Shown here piece after piece: positions 32,474 through 42,972 of a stretch of DNA of 64,000 nt. The translations under genes were made by a program, and so were the position numbers. The DNA is from Euptelea pleiosperma. Lineage: Eukaryota > Streptophyta > Magnoliopsida > Ranunculales > Eupteleaceae. A model generated the notes under the pieces. That model did no database searches, was not told where the DNA came from, and saw only the letters and a list, made by a program, of their open reading frames with translations. Numbering within the stretch: position 1 is the stretch's first letter; every line of letters begins with the position of its first letter. The stretch spans positions 18,731,913 through 18,795,912 of the forward strand of contig CM068547.1 of NCBI GenBank assembly GCA_035048495.1, written 5' to 3'.

Positions 32474-35112
32474 TAATATTCCCTCAAAAGTGCTTATTTT
32501 AAGCAATTATCCTTCTAGTGTTATCACAATCTCCTACGTAAAACTGCATTTTTTATCAAGATTTCTACGTAAGAGTTTTTCTTATTGCATAGAATGTACT
32601 TTTCTGGTCAAAATCTTATATTCGCATGCATTCATACGCAATTCTTTGATCCACATACGAAGCCTTTTGTAGAAATCTCATTACGCGATGTTTTTCTATC
32701 GCAGGAGCACTAACCGGACGATTTTGATGAAATACGGGCCCACAACTGACTACCAGAGTCTGGGACCAAAGCACAAGAGCCTACAGGCTAAGGACAAGAA
32801 GATACATGCCGAATGGTGGAAGAGCCAGAGAGTAGGAAAGCCCGATAGACGATTAAGGAAGAAGGAAAGACAAGCCCTTAAAGGAGATTAAAGCTCATCA
32901 ACTAACATATGATGAGGACTTGCTCAGTTGGTAAAGCATGTAGAAAACCAAGTCAAAGACCAGGGTTCAAGACCCTCTATTATCATTTTCTCTTTATTTT
33001 GTAATATTTTCTCTCTCCTCTCTCTAGATCCTCACTCTCTCTCTGCTCACAAATCCAAATCAATAGATCCTCTCTCTGCTTGCAATCACTCTATCCTATG
33101 GACTAACTTGGATGATCTTCATCGTCTGATTATCCATCTGATCATCAACATCCATGTCTATCATTCGATCGCCGGCAAATTAGTCAATCATTCATTTCCC
33201 CATCCATCTCATCATCTTAGAATCCTATAGTCCTCATCATCCCCCGTTCAATCAAATGGGCCTTGACTGAGCTAAAATGCAGGCCCATCATCATCTATGG
33301 CCCACAACCTGGCCATTTAGTGGACCCCACAAATTTAGAATGCTTTTAAACTAATTTTTGAAAAAAAAATATATATATATAAAAGGGGGGTCCACTAAAT
33401 GGGGAAATTCCCCAAAAAAAAATAAGGGTTTCCTTAAAATATATATATATATATATATATTTTTTTTATTTCAAAAATTCTCATTTTCCATTAAAGGAAA
33501 GTGGGAGCTTTTAAAATGAGAAGAGAAGGGTTCGTTTGAACCCTAATCTCTATTTTTTCTTCTCCTCTCTTTCCCCCAAAACATCCTACCCCTTCTTCCC
33601 CTCTCTCTTGGCCTTTTTTCCTTCCTCTTCTCTACCTTCTTCTTCATCTTTTTCTCAAGTTTTTATCGGAGTTGCAGGCTGCAACTCCGGCCGGTCATGA
33701 ACTCTACCACCATGCGTCTTCCACCTTCAACCACTGCCTTCTATCCGCCTGTCGCAGCACCACCCAAATGCAACCCTTGCTCCTCCTATTGCTGTGTGCA
33801 ACACGGTAAGAAAAAGAAAAAGAAAAACCAGTTGCCGGAGAACTCCATCTTCTCCGGCGTGCTTCTTCTTCTTCCTCTTCTTTCTTTCCTTTCTTCCCTT
33901 GCTGCCCACCTGCCTTCTCTCCCTTGGCAACACCCAAGCCAGAACCAGCACCGCCTTGACCATTTCGTCTCCCAACGTGGGTTCTCTCCACCGCCCCTGT
34001 CCTCCTTTCAAACGGTGGCTCATCCACCTGTAACTCCGACCGGCAAGATACCTTGCACATCTCAGTCTCCTTCTCTTCCATGCCCCCTTCACAGTTCCCC
34101 ACATCTCTTTCCCACATCTCCCAAAAAAAAAAAACCCAGCATCGCCTCCTCCATTCTTTGCCCGTTTTCATCCTCTTGCCCTCTCGATTTGATTCGCCTC
34201 AACTCCACCAACCGTCCTTACCATTTGGAAAAGAGGGGGGGTGCACTTGTTGGCCTGCAACACGGGGTTGCAGGAAGTCTAGAAAAAAAAAAAAAAAAAA
34301 CCAAAGAAAAAGAAAAAGAGAAGAAGAAGAAGAAGAAGGAGGAGGGGCGGATACCTCCTCGTTACTGCCCCCACGCCTGCAAATCCCACCTGCGGGACAT
34401 CTTCTTCTCCCCACGCCTCCTAGTGGACCGCCCAGTAAGAACGCTCCTCCCTTGGGAGCACCTTCTTCTACCATTTAAGAGGCCGATCAATCCAAACAAC
34501 CTCTTGGCCAAACCTCCATTCTACCTAATCTTCATGGTGGACTCATGGTGAGTTCTAGAAAGGTAATCTCTAACTTTCAATTTTCTCTCTCTTCTTTTCT
34601 CTCTCTAGCTCTCTTTAACTCTCTCTTTCTATCTATAGCTTTCTCTCTCTAGGTTTATATTGCTCTCTCTCTAAAGTCTCTTATTTTCCTTTTCTTTTTC
34701 CACTTTCTCTCTCTAGCATCATCATGATTTTTTAGGTTAATTTTTATGGCTTTCTAGATTGTTTGTGAATTTAATTTGATTTTGTAAGAACTCATTGAGG
34801 ATGAATAAAATTGTTATTTTTTCATGTGTTAGTTTACGTTTGTGTTTTTGGTTATTTGTGGCAATTTCTCTCTCTAAAAATCACTAAGCATGTTTTAAAT
34901 CGCTTCACCATTCTCACCCCACCACAATTTCTGAGATAAATCTGTTATTTCATGTTCATGAATCGCGCGAACTAACCCTGAGTGCGGATCGACATCCGAC
35001 ACGAATCCTTATACAAAAGTTCATATTTTGCAGGATTAAAATTTGGATCAAATTACAAATGTGTTGAAATTAGGGTTTACATAACCAACGACGCGGAAAA
35101 ACCCTACTTTCA
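32474..35112 (+). mobile_element. Family A solo LTR with ACAAT target duplication
   Basis: It starts TAATATTCCCTCAAAAGTGC (TG mutated to TA) and ends AAAACCCTACTTTCA. ACAAT flanks it at 32469-32473 and 35113-35117. 2639 bp. It carries the cleanest tRNA-like segment, a GGAGTTGCAG hairpin at 33666-33690 and a TTTTAAAA TATA-like box near 33511. The 284-codon ORF at 33697-34551 is low-complexity shadow. Confidence 0.92.
32912..32980 (+). promoter_or_regulatory. tRNA-like pol III box segment (best copy)
   Basis: TTGCTCAGTTGG at 32920-32931 is one mismatch from a typical A-box (TAGCTCAGTTGG). GGTTCAAGACC at 32964-32974 fits the B-box consensus GGTTCRANNCC exactly, and AGGG-TTCAAGA-CCCT forms a T-arm with a seven-base loop. 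The spacing of about 32 bases matches a short tRNA or SINE head. Confidence 0.65.
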
Positions 35113-36956
35113 ACAATCATACTTAAATCATCTTTATTTAAATGAACTTGTCTCTTACAATGAAAATCAGATAAAAATAACTAAACTAGAAAGCATAAAG
35201 AGAGATTAGGGTACAGAGAGAAGATGGGAGGTAGAGAGAGAAAGTGAATATTAGAGAGAGAAATAGAGTTTTAGAGAGAGAAAGTAAGAGAAAAGAATAA
35301 CTAGAGAGAGAAAGTTAAGAGATAGAGATCTAGAGAGAAAAGGTAGAGAGAAGAGAGAGGAGAGAAATTAGAAGATTTTAGAGAGAGAAATAGAGAGAGA
35401 GGAAGATCTTAAAGAGAGAAACTAGAGAGAGGGTTTAAAGAGAAGGAGAGAGAAAAAGAAATTATGAAGAATCTAGAGAGAAAAAGAGGGGTAAGATAAT
35501 TACCTTGAAAACTTACCGATGAGAGATGGGACCAGATCGTGGACATGTGGCATGCCTAACAAGGTAGCACACGGTTGTGGAGAAAGTTGCAAATGTGGAT
35601 CTTCAATTGTGAAGAGTACTAGCCACGTGATGAGAAGCCACCACGTTGCTGATTGAGATGGATGTGCTTGCTATTGGTGTAGGAGTGAACGGTTGGGTGT
35701 AACAGGCCTTGACAGTGAAAAGGAGGCTTTAAGTGGTGGTTGCAATGTACCTGCAAACATGGATGGCCGGTACAAGATGCAAGTTGCATGCTGTATGGTG
35801 GTTGTTGCCGATGTACACCATGAAGGGTGAGCAGTGAGAAAATCTTCAAGGGCGCAGATGCGCACAGCGAAAAATGAAAGAGGTGGTGGCTAGAAGAGTA
35901 GGGGTGTAGCAACAACCTTTTGGAGATGGTGCTTGGACATGGGGAGGAGCCAAGAACATCTTTTCTGATGCCACTACTGTCCACCAGTAGGTTGGCAGGG
36001 ATGGTGTTGCAGGCGGGGTTATGGAGGAGGGAAGAACAAGAGAAAGATGACGGTTTGGAGAGGAGGAGTCAACAATGGCGGTGGTGGTTGTAGGTTGCAA
36101 CACCATCAGCATTTTGGAGAGAGGGGAGAGAGGAGAATGAGACGATTGGGGAGATTCTCATCGAGAGAAAGAGAAGGAGGTTGGGAATGGAAGGGTTGCT
36201 AGTTTTTTTGGTGCGCAGCAGCAAGGTATAGAGCTTGGCCGGAGAAGATGGTCCAGTCCGGCCATGTCCGACGGTGATTTAAAGAAGATGAAGGGTAGGT
36301 GTGTTGTCGGCGTTGCTTACTAAAAGAAGAAGACGAAGAAGAAGAAGAAGAAGAAGAAGAGGAAGACAAGGAGGATGATCCACCAATTCGTCAGCGATGG
36401 CACGCCGGAGAAGAAGAGGAAGAGGAAGAAGAAGAAAGAAGAAAGAGAAAAGAGAAGGGGGAGGGGGCTGGGGTTCTTTTTAAGGGAGAAACCGTGGGTT
36501 TCTGATATTCGCTCAAAAGTGCTTATTTTAAGCAATTATCCTTTTAGCGTTATTGCATTCTCCTACGTTAAAATACTCTATTTATCTATTTTTCTACGTA
36601 AGAGTCTCTTTTGTTGCGTAGAACACACTTTTCTGGATGAAATGATATATTTGCATGCATTAAACACATTTTCGAAAATCTAGACATGAAGTCATTCTGA
36701 TAGAGTCTCATTACGCGCTTCTTCTGTCGCAGGAAACCCTGATGGGACAATTCTCGAGACTTGCAAGCCCACATCGATCAGGAAAGCCCATTATCAAAGC
36801 TTAAAGAGCCCACATGCTATGACTAGAAGATATGGGCCAAATATGGGCTGAATAAGAGGACCAAAAAGTCGGCCCAAAGAACGAAGAGAGCAGGAGAGCC
36901 AATGACCAAGAGACGGACCAAAGCGTTTAAAGCCACATGAGTCAGCAAGGAATGAT

Positions 36957-37020
36957 AGTCTACTCTACTGGAGAAGCTTGAGGATGGTCACAGTGAAGAC
37001 CAGGGTTCCAGAGCCTCCGC
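36957..37020 (+). promoter_or_regulatory. tRNA-like segment, family A LTR
   Basis: TCTACTCTACTGGAGAAGC stands in the A-box place, and GGGTTCCAGAGCC in the B-box place with one change from consensus. Located 455 bp into the LTR. Confidence 0.45.
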
Positions 37021-37375
37021 CAGTGCTTTTCTCTCTATTTTATGATACTTTCTCTCTCATCTCTCTTTATTCTCTCTCTCTCTTCATCTCTCGGTCCTCG
37101 AATCTACTGACCTAACCCCAGAACTCCTGCCCATCGGCTCTATCTCATCTCCCTTAGCTTTCTGACCATTGGATCTTCCATCGGACCGTTGGATCTTCAA
37201 TCGGACCGTTGGATCTCTCTAGATCCGTCGATCTACCAATCTGAGTCCCAATCAAGTCACCATCCATCCGATCGCCATCAGACCGTCTGTCACATCATCT
37301 TGTGAGACAATGGACATCACAAATCCATGTGGGCCAGTAGCCGGGCCCATCATCATCGACCCGCTGTCCGACCAG

Positions 37376-37590
37376 TTAGTGGACCCCGTGAATTTCCAAA
37401 GAATTTTAATTAAATTTCAAAAAAACGGGGGGTCCACTAATTGGGGAGATTCCCCATAGAAAAGTAGATTTTTACTTAAAAATATATATATATATATATA
37501 TATATTTTTTTATTTATTTTAAAAATACCCTATTTCCATTAATGGAAATAGGGAGCTTTAAAAGGAGAAGGAGAGGGGTTCGTTCGAACC
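37376..37590 (+). promoter_or_regulatory. LTR promoter with four successive palindromes
   Basis: In order: TTAGTGGACCCC (37376-37387) paired with GGGGTCCACTAA (37429-37440); GGGGAGATTCCCC (37443-37455); an AT repeat; a perfect 26-bp palindrome with half-site CCCTATTTCCATT (37528-37553); TATA-like TTTAAAAG (37557-37564); and GGTTCG-TT-CGAACC (37577-37590). The same order recurs in other copies (62242-62467, 57974-58160 and, inverted, near 26.64-26.83 and 55.72-55.93 kb). The transcription start is inferred to lie shortly after. Confidence 0.7.
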
Positions 37591-37716
37591 CTAATCCCCC
37601 TCCTTATTGCTCCATTCTCTCCCCCAACTCGTTGGCCCCTTCTTCCCCTCGGTTTTAGACTATTTTTCCTCCATTTTTTCTCTTCTCAATCACCGTCTTC
37701 ATCTTCATCTTTTTCA

Positions 37717-37741
37717 CCGGAGTTGCAGGTTGCAACTCCGG
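37717..37741 (+). other. GGAGTTGCAG hairpin, first in this LTR
   Basis: Perfect 11-bp arms CCGGAGTTGCA / TGCAACTCCGG with loop GGT, about 150 bases downstream of the TATA-like box, thus in the predicted leader RNA. Confidence 0.8.
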
Positions 37742-38065
37742 CCGACAATGCTAGAAGCTCCTGGCCTTCTTCCTTGCAGCAACCAGCCACCACAGCTCCG
37801 TTGCTCATCAACGCAGCACTCACCTGCGTGCTGCGACGCAGCCCCGCCTGCGAAACTTGCAACACCACCACCGTTTCTCCACCGGACTGGTTCGCCTCCG
37901 GCGATCTCCATTGCAGCCAGCCACCGTTTTCGTGTTTACCCAGCGCCACCATCTTCTCTCAACAGCAAGTCTCTTCTCCGGCCACACGCAGCAGGTAAGG
38001 ATCTCATTCTTCTTCTTAGTCCTCTTCTTCTCCTCTTCTCTTCTCCTTCTTCTTCATCACCTCCA

Positions 38066-38091
38066 CCGGAGTTGCAGACCTGCAACTCCGG
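38066..38091 (+). other. GGAGTTGCAG hairpin, second in this LTR
   Basis: Perfect 12-bp arms CCGGAGTTGCAG / CTGCAACTCCGG with a two-base spacer. A second copy about 325 bp after the first. Confidence 0.8.
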
Positions 38092-39605
38092 CTTGCCGTT
38101 TCAGGCGTCTCCATCAGCTGTTCCTCCATCACTGGCAGCACGGGATCCTCCCTTGGAGATCCACGGCCAACCCGTCCACTAGTTGGGCATCCAAGTTGCT
38201 GCCAGCCTGCAACCATGGCAGGCCGTTCACCCCTTCTCCAAGCTCTGCAAGCCACCACCTCATTAATCCTACACGGTGGCTGTTTCCTAACAGCCACCAC
38301 CGTCTTTTATCCTCCCTTCCTCTTTCACCAAACCACCAAGGAGAAAATCAGAAAGAAAGGAAGGAGGAGAAGAGAAAAAGAGAACGAAAAAAAAAATAAA
38401 ATAAAATAAAATAAAATAAAATGAAAAGGTATGAGTTGCTGTTACCGTCCGCTTCCCACCTACTACTGACCACCATTAAAACCGCCCGGAGAAGCTTCTT
38501 CGGGGACTCATAGATCTACTGCCCCCCCACCTGCTGGTGTACCCCTCATCTCTATCAAAAAGCGGCACCGTGCGCCACTCAGGTAAGTTCCAGAAACTCC
38601 ACCACGCTGCCATGCACAACCACTTCGCCGCCGGTAACTAGCAGGTTCTATGTTCCTGGCCATCCAATAGAGTTCCATCCGTGCTACTCCATGCACGATC
38701 CAGATCGGGGTGCACTCCTCCAAGGCCGTGACTCACCATTAGAAGCTTGCATCTCCAGATCTGAACCACAACATTTGTCGGTGGCTCATCCACTTGCAGG
38801 TCCTCTCCATGCTGTTGGAGATTACCTTCATCATCGTACTTACCATTGGGAAGTGAAGACCGGCAAATTCCCCACCATTTGCTGCCTATATAGCCACCAC
38901 TTCATGCTTCACCACCATTCTTGGCCGAAAAACCACCAATCAACACCATGTCAGTTCACCTTTGGCAGTCCAACCTCACCCATTCATTGATGGCTGATAT
39001 CCGGCTCACCACTCTGGTAAGTTACATGGTGAGCGTTTTCTTTCTTCTCTCTATATTTTCTCTCTCTAGAGTTAGATTATCTCTAGAGATCCCCAGGCTG
39101 ATCGCCTTTTTGCACCACTGACTTCGTTCGGTGAATGCAAGAGGGTGAGTTTTTCTCTCACCTCTACCTTGTCGGCCGGTAAACGACCGAGGTGTGAAAA
39201 ATCTCTCTCTACCTTCTTTCTCTCTCTCTAAAATCTCTTTTTACATGCTTTCTTACATGCTTTTTAGAATAGATTTACCGCTTTATTTATTTCTGTCATT
39301 TATTTCATGTAAGCAACAGTTTAATTAATGCAATTTGAGTTTGATGATTTTAGTCTTCTCTGGATCTCTTGGATGTGTTTTTAATCCCGACTCGCCATTC
39401 TCATCTTTCCACGTTTCTCTTGTATATTATCTATCATTTTATGTTCTTATTTGCGCTAATCCGACTAATCCCGAGTGCGGATCGACATCCGACACGAGCC
39501 ACTATGCAAAAATGCTCATTTTACAGGTTAAATGTCTCGGATAAATTAAAAATGTGTTGAGATTAGGGTTTCCGTTACCAACGACGCGGAAAAACCCTAC
39601 TTCCA

Positions 39606-39750
39606 AATGGCGCCGCTGCCGCTCGGGTGTTCGGGAGTGCGAAAAAGGACGTAAAGACGGAAAAAAACCTACTTTCAAATGGCGCCGTTGCCGCTCGGGT
39701 GTACGGGAGTGCGAAAAAGGACGTAAAGACGGAATTGGAAAGTTGCTGAA
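39606..39750 (+). repeat. Tandemly duplicated primer-binding site, 72-bp unit
   Basis: AATGGCGCCG(C/T)TGCCGCTCGG occurs at 39606 and 39678. The duplicated unit includes the last bases of the LTR (CTACTT.CA), the primer site and about 45 bases of leader (GGGAGTGCGAAAAAGGACG). The copies differ at a few bases. Confidence 0.9.
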
Positions 39751-40506
39751 GCGGAAAGCTGCTCAATTTGGACAGCCCGACCTTTTTCGGGAAACTTTCT
39801 ATTTTTTGTTTTTAGTGATTTTTAGCAGTCTTTTAAATTACTATTTTTAAGGCCTCGGAAGGCCGAGTGCAAAGTTGTAATAATTTAGGAATTTTACTAC
39901 TTTCCATATAAACTGCTAGATCTTGTTCTAGGGTTTTTTAGAAACCCTAGATTAAGTGAAAAATACCAAAAAAATCAAAAAAATTGAAAAATGGTAGTTT
40001 CTATTTCTGCACATTTTAGGATATTCGCATATGGGAAGATTGCATTTTTGGATACTTTCCGAATCGGGAAATTTCCATTTTTGCACGGTTTCCATTCCTG
40101 GGAAATTTCAAATTGGAATTAAGCTTATTTGGATAGTTTCCAAATCGGACGAAATTCCATAATTAGCAATTCTTATTTTTAGAGGATTTCTAACTATGGA
40201 AGGTCCCCTTTTTGGAAGGTTTCCAACACAGGAAGAAACCCTAAGTTTAGCAAGTTTTCAGATTTAGGAAACTTCTACTTTTAGGGAATTTTCCTAACTT
40301 GGAGAAACTCTTAAATTGGAAAGGTCTATTAGGGGGTTGATAGTTGTTTAGTCAACTCTCATGAATAGTAACTTTCCAATTTACCCTGCCTAATTGATTG
40401 ATTGATTGCTTACCCACCCTAGGCAGGGACATTCCAACAAAATATTCCCACACCCTAGACCCATATCATATACTAATTCGTATGCAGGATTGCGAATCTA
40501 ACTGCG

Positions 40507-40613
40507 GGTAGGGAGCGAAAGCTCACTTAGGAGGAGTCGAGCCCATGCTCATGAAGGATACCCCTCCCTACCCCAAAGAGGCGACCCCGTGGCATGGCCC
40601 ACGGGAGGTAAGT
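40507..40613 (+). promoter_or_regulatory. Candidate structured RNA domain followed by a splice-donor consensus
   Basis: Stems: GGTAGG/CCTACC closing the domain (40507-40512 with 40567-40572); GAGC-GAAA-GCTC, a GNRA-type tetraloop (40513-40524); GAGC-CCAT-GCTC (40539-40550); and CCCGTGG/CCACGGG (40586-40605). AG-GTAAGT, an ideal plant 5' splice site, follows at 40606-40613. Equivalent domains are at 49680-49776 (minus) and 60484-60589. Confidence 0.55.
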
Positions 40614-41486
40614 CTCTTTCCTCGCCTTGAGTGCGATACAGAGCAATTTGGGTGAATCATTGCCGCTTGTCTATTTGCTTTCGCATACATATTATTCGAC
40701 TTGCGTGGCGTGGCCGTTAATAATTGAACATTAATCGAGCAGACCCAGCTCTTTTACAGCTGGTGGGATTTCATCACCCACCTCATCATTCCATCTGATT
40801 TGATCCCAAGGCTCCATTAATTAAAAAGAATGAAGATGTAGAGCCAATTAGCCCGGTGTTCGAGGAAAAATCCACACAAAGCGAACCCGCTTAACATCCA
40901 ATCGAAATAAGACCACGAGCGTGGGTCCCTGTTGTCTAACACACCCATAAGTCCCTGCTACTCAAGTACACTGAGCTCTATGTGGCATCTTGGACTATTC
41001 GGCGGTTAGTTACGTGTGGACTAGGAACACGCACCAACCCTAGCTTAACCCGAGGGAACACTCTTCTTAAACACTTGACCAATCCGGTTAGTCTGTGACG
41101 TACTTAAGACAGCCATTGTGCCGCACGTCTGTCTAGGCTTCGGATTGCCTTGTTGTTGACTAGAGTCAGTACTAAAGGATTCGCTTTGAAGAGTGTAGCC
41201 TGGTGAGAACCTAAGAGCGACAAAGTTAGTTCGGCGGTTAACAAAATAAACCAGTGGTCCGCCCACTGTCATAATCTACTCCAGCCCCAAAACTAACAAG
41301 ATAATGCCTAAAATATATCCTGATTGTTTAGAATAGGATTATCTGTGCTTGGTGTGCATCATTTAGAATCACCACTCCAGTGTCTCTTTGTAACCTAGTC
41401 TGAAGCTTATTTATATGGGTTCAACTGCCCCATTGTTTGACTCGATCTGAGAGTCCTTCAATCATCAACACCCTTCCTTTGCCATT

Positions 41487-41931
41487 GGTCTCTTACTGAT
41501 GAGAGACCAGGCAGACGGATCTCATCGATCCAATCTCTTACGACTGATGATCATTTCAGTCTCACTGCATTTTATACTGGATAGGGGTGCTTACTGTCAA
41601 CCCCACTGGAGTCTGCTCCACTAAATCCATCCCCGATACACATTGTGTCTTCGGCTCTGCTAACCATGGTCAGAGAATCCTTTGCTAGGTCTCTTACTGA
41701 TAAGAGACCCACTACTGTTCTCCCATACCCGCTCCTCTTTATGAGTTTGCGGCTCTGCTAACAATGGCCAGAGAACCCTCTCAGTCTTCACTGAGAAAGA
41801 ACCTACCCGTACTACTGCTGGGTTGGGTTAGCTCGATTGGAAGCGTTCCTGCTCCAACTGATGAGCTGGATGACTGATGACTCACTCAGTCTCCCTGTGC
41901 TTCAACTTGGTTGGGGGTGCTTATCACCCCC
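41487..41931 (+). other. Array of short hairpins in the element interior
   Basis: GGTCTCT...AGAGACC (41487-41508), CTCTG...CAGAG around ACCATGGT (41655-41675), GGTCTCTTA-CTGA-TAAGAGACC (41688-41709), CTCAGT-CTTC-ACTGAG (41780-41795) and GGGGGTG-CTTAT-CACCCCC (41913-41931). Two of the motifs are repeated, suggesting old internal duplication. Confidence 0.6.
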
Positions 41932-42179
41932 ATTGTGTCTGGCTGAAGACGTAAAACTTAGCGCTTTCGGAAAGACAATTCTGATTTCTTAGTTACATGA
42001 GTTGCATGCATTGTTATATCTCTCTGTCATACAGGTACACTCACTACAGATAATCTCCTGATTCCAGACAGCATTCATTTCATGCTCCATTGGTAACATC
42101 CTCCCTATTCCTTGCATCATTCTCATTATTTCATCAATTTTTGTCCCGCTCATGAGCACCGAGGACGGTGCTATATTTT

Positions 42180-42269
42180 GGTTGGGGGTGGGTATTTACC
42201 AAAACTTCATGTCTTCATTTTCTTTTTTTTTTTTTTTTATCAAAATGAAGACATGAGTTTTGGTAAATA
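42180..42269 (+). other. Polypurine-like tract and 77-bp foldback terminus
   Basis: GGTTGGGGGTGGG precedes TATTTACCAAAACT...CATGTCTTCATTTT, a T-tract loop, and the inverse AAAATGAAGACATG...AGTTTTGGTAAATA ending at 42269. A related but half-length 3' end is seen at 44988-45029 on the minus strand. Confidence 0.7.
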
Positions 42270-42908
42270 GTTTCTCTCTTAGAAACCCACGGTTTCTAAA
42301 TTTTTATTTTTTTATTTTTTAATTTTTAAAATTTTTTATTTTATTTTGAAGAATGATTAGTGGGTTGTGGGCTCGGGCTCATGGTTTATGGGCCGTTTGG
42401 CCATGAGGTTTGTGGGCCCCTTGCGAGGCCGTGGACCTCATGTGAGAGGGCTGTTTGGCCATGGGGTTTGTGGGTTATGATGCATTTGGTCGCCAAGGGA
42501 GAAAAATGCATTTTTCTCATAAAACATCCATCAAGGAAACTGAATTTTTCTTTCATCGAAGATCGAGCTATGTGCTCTCAGTTACATTCAATCATTTGAT
42601 GCATCTTTATACAATCAAACACGCCCTAAGGATTGAGATTGTACACTAGAGATCGGGTGGGTGATCGGATGGATGATCAAATGATTGGTGACATGATCGG
42701 ATGGTAGGATGGATAGATCCGATGGCGATCGAGCAGTGGATTTGATGGGTGATGGTGATACGTCAAGGGGAGAGAGCTGGTTAGAACTAGGAGAGAGGAA
42801 ATTATGATTTTAGAGAGAGGAGAGAGAATTAGGATTTTAGAAAGAGGAGAGAGAATTAGGGGGGATGAGAGAGAAAATATCAGAAAATGGAGAGAAAAGC
42901 ACTGACAG

Positions 42909-42972
42909 AGGGTTTAGAACCCGGGTCTTCAATCTATCCTTCAGTTGAGCTTCACCAATAGAGCATGACAAC
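42909..42972 (-). promoter_or_regulatory. tRNA-like segment, family A LTR
   Basis: On the minus strand GCTCTATTGGTGAAGCTC resembles a D-arm and GGGTTCTAAACCC a T-arm/B-box, with the usual spacing. Confidence 0.5.

Larger units (their letters stand above)
36503..42269 (+). mobile_element. Family A element: 5' LTR, non-coding interior, foldback 3' end
   Basis: The 5' LTR (36503-39605) is followed by duplicated primer sites, about 2.6 kb without a meaningful ORF, a polypurine-like GGTTGGGGGTGGG (42180-42192) and a 77-bp foldback (42193-42269) where the 3' LTR should be. GTTTC flanks it at 36498-36502 and 42270-42274. The host LTR reads through as a 17-bp-arm palindrome once the element is removed. 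The lack of pol genes makes it a LARD-like non-autonomous element; Ty3/gypsy affiliation is inferred from the primer site. Confidence 0.8.

Noticed and set aside
33697..34551. Plus-strand ORF of 284 codons
   Set aside because: Rich in Pro, Ser, Lys and His from CACC/CCTT/AAG runs inside a solo LTR. The frame is not kept in other copies of the LTR.
42193..42269. An independent Stowaway-type MITE
   Set aside because: At 77 bp it is very short, the TIR is not the usual one, and half of it is found at the same place in the minus-strand relative (44988-45012), so it belongs to the element.
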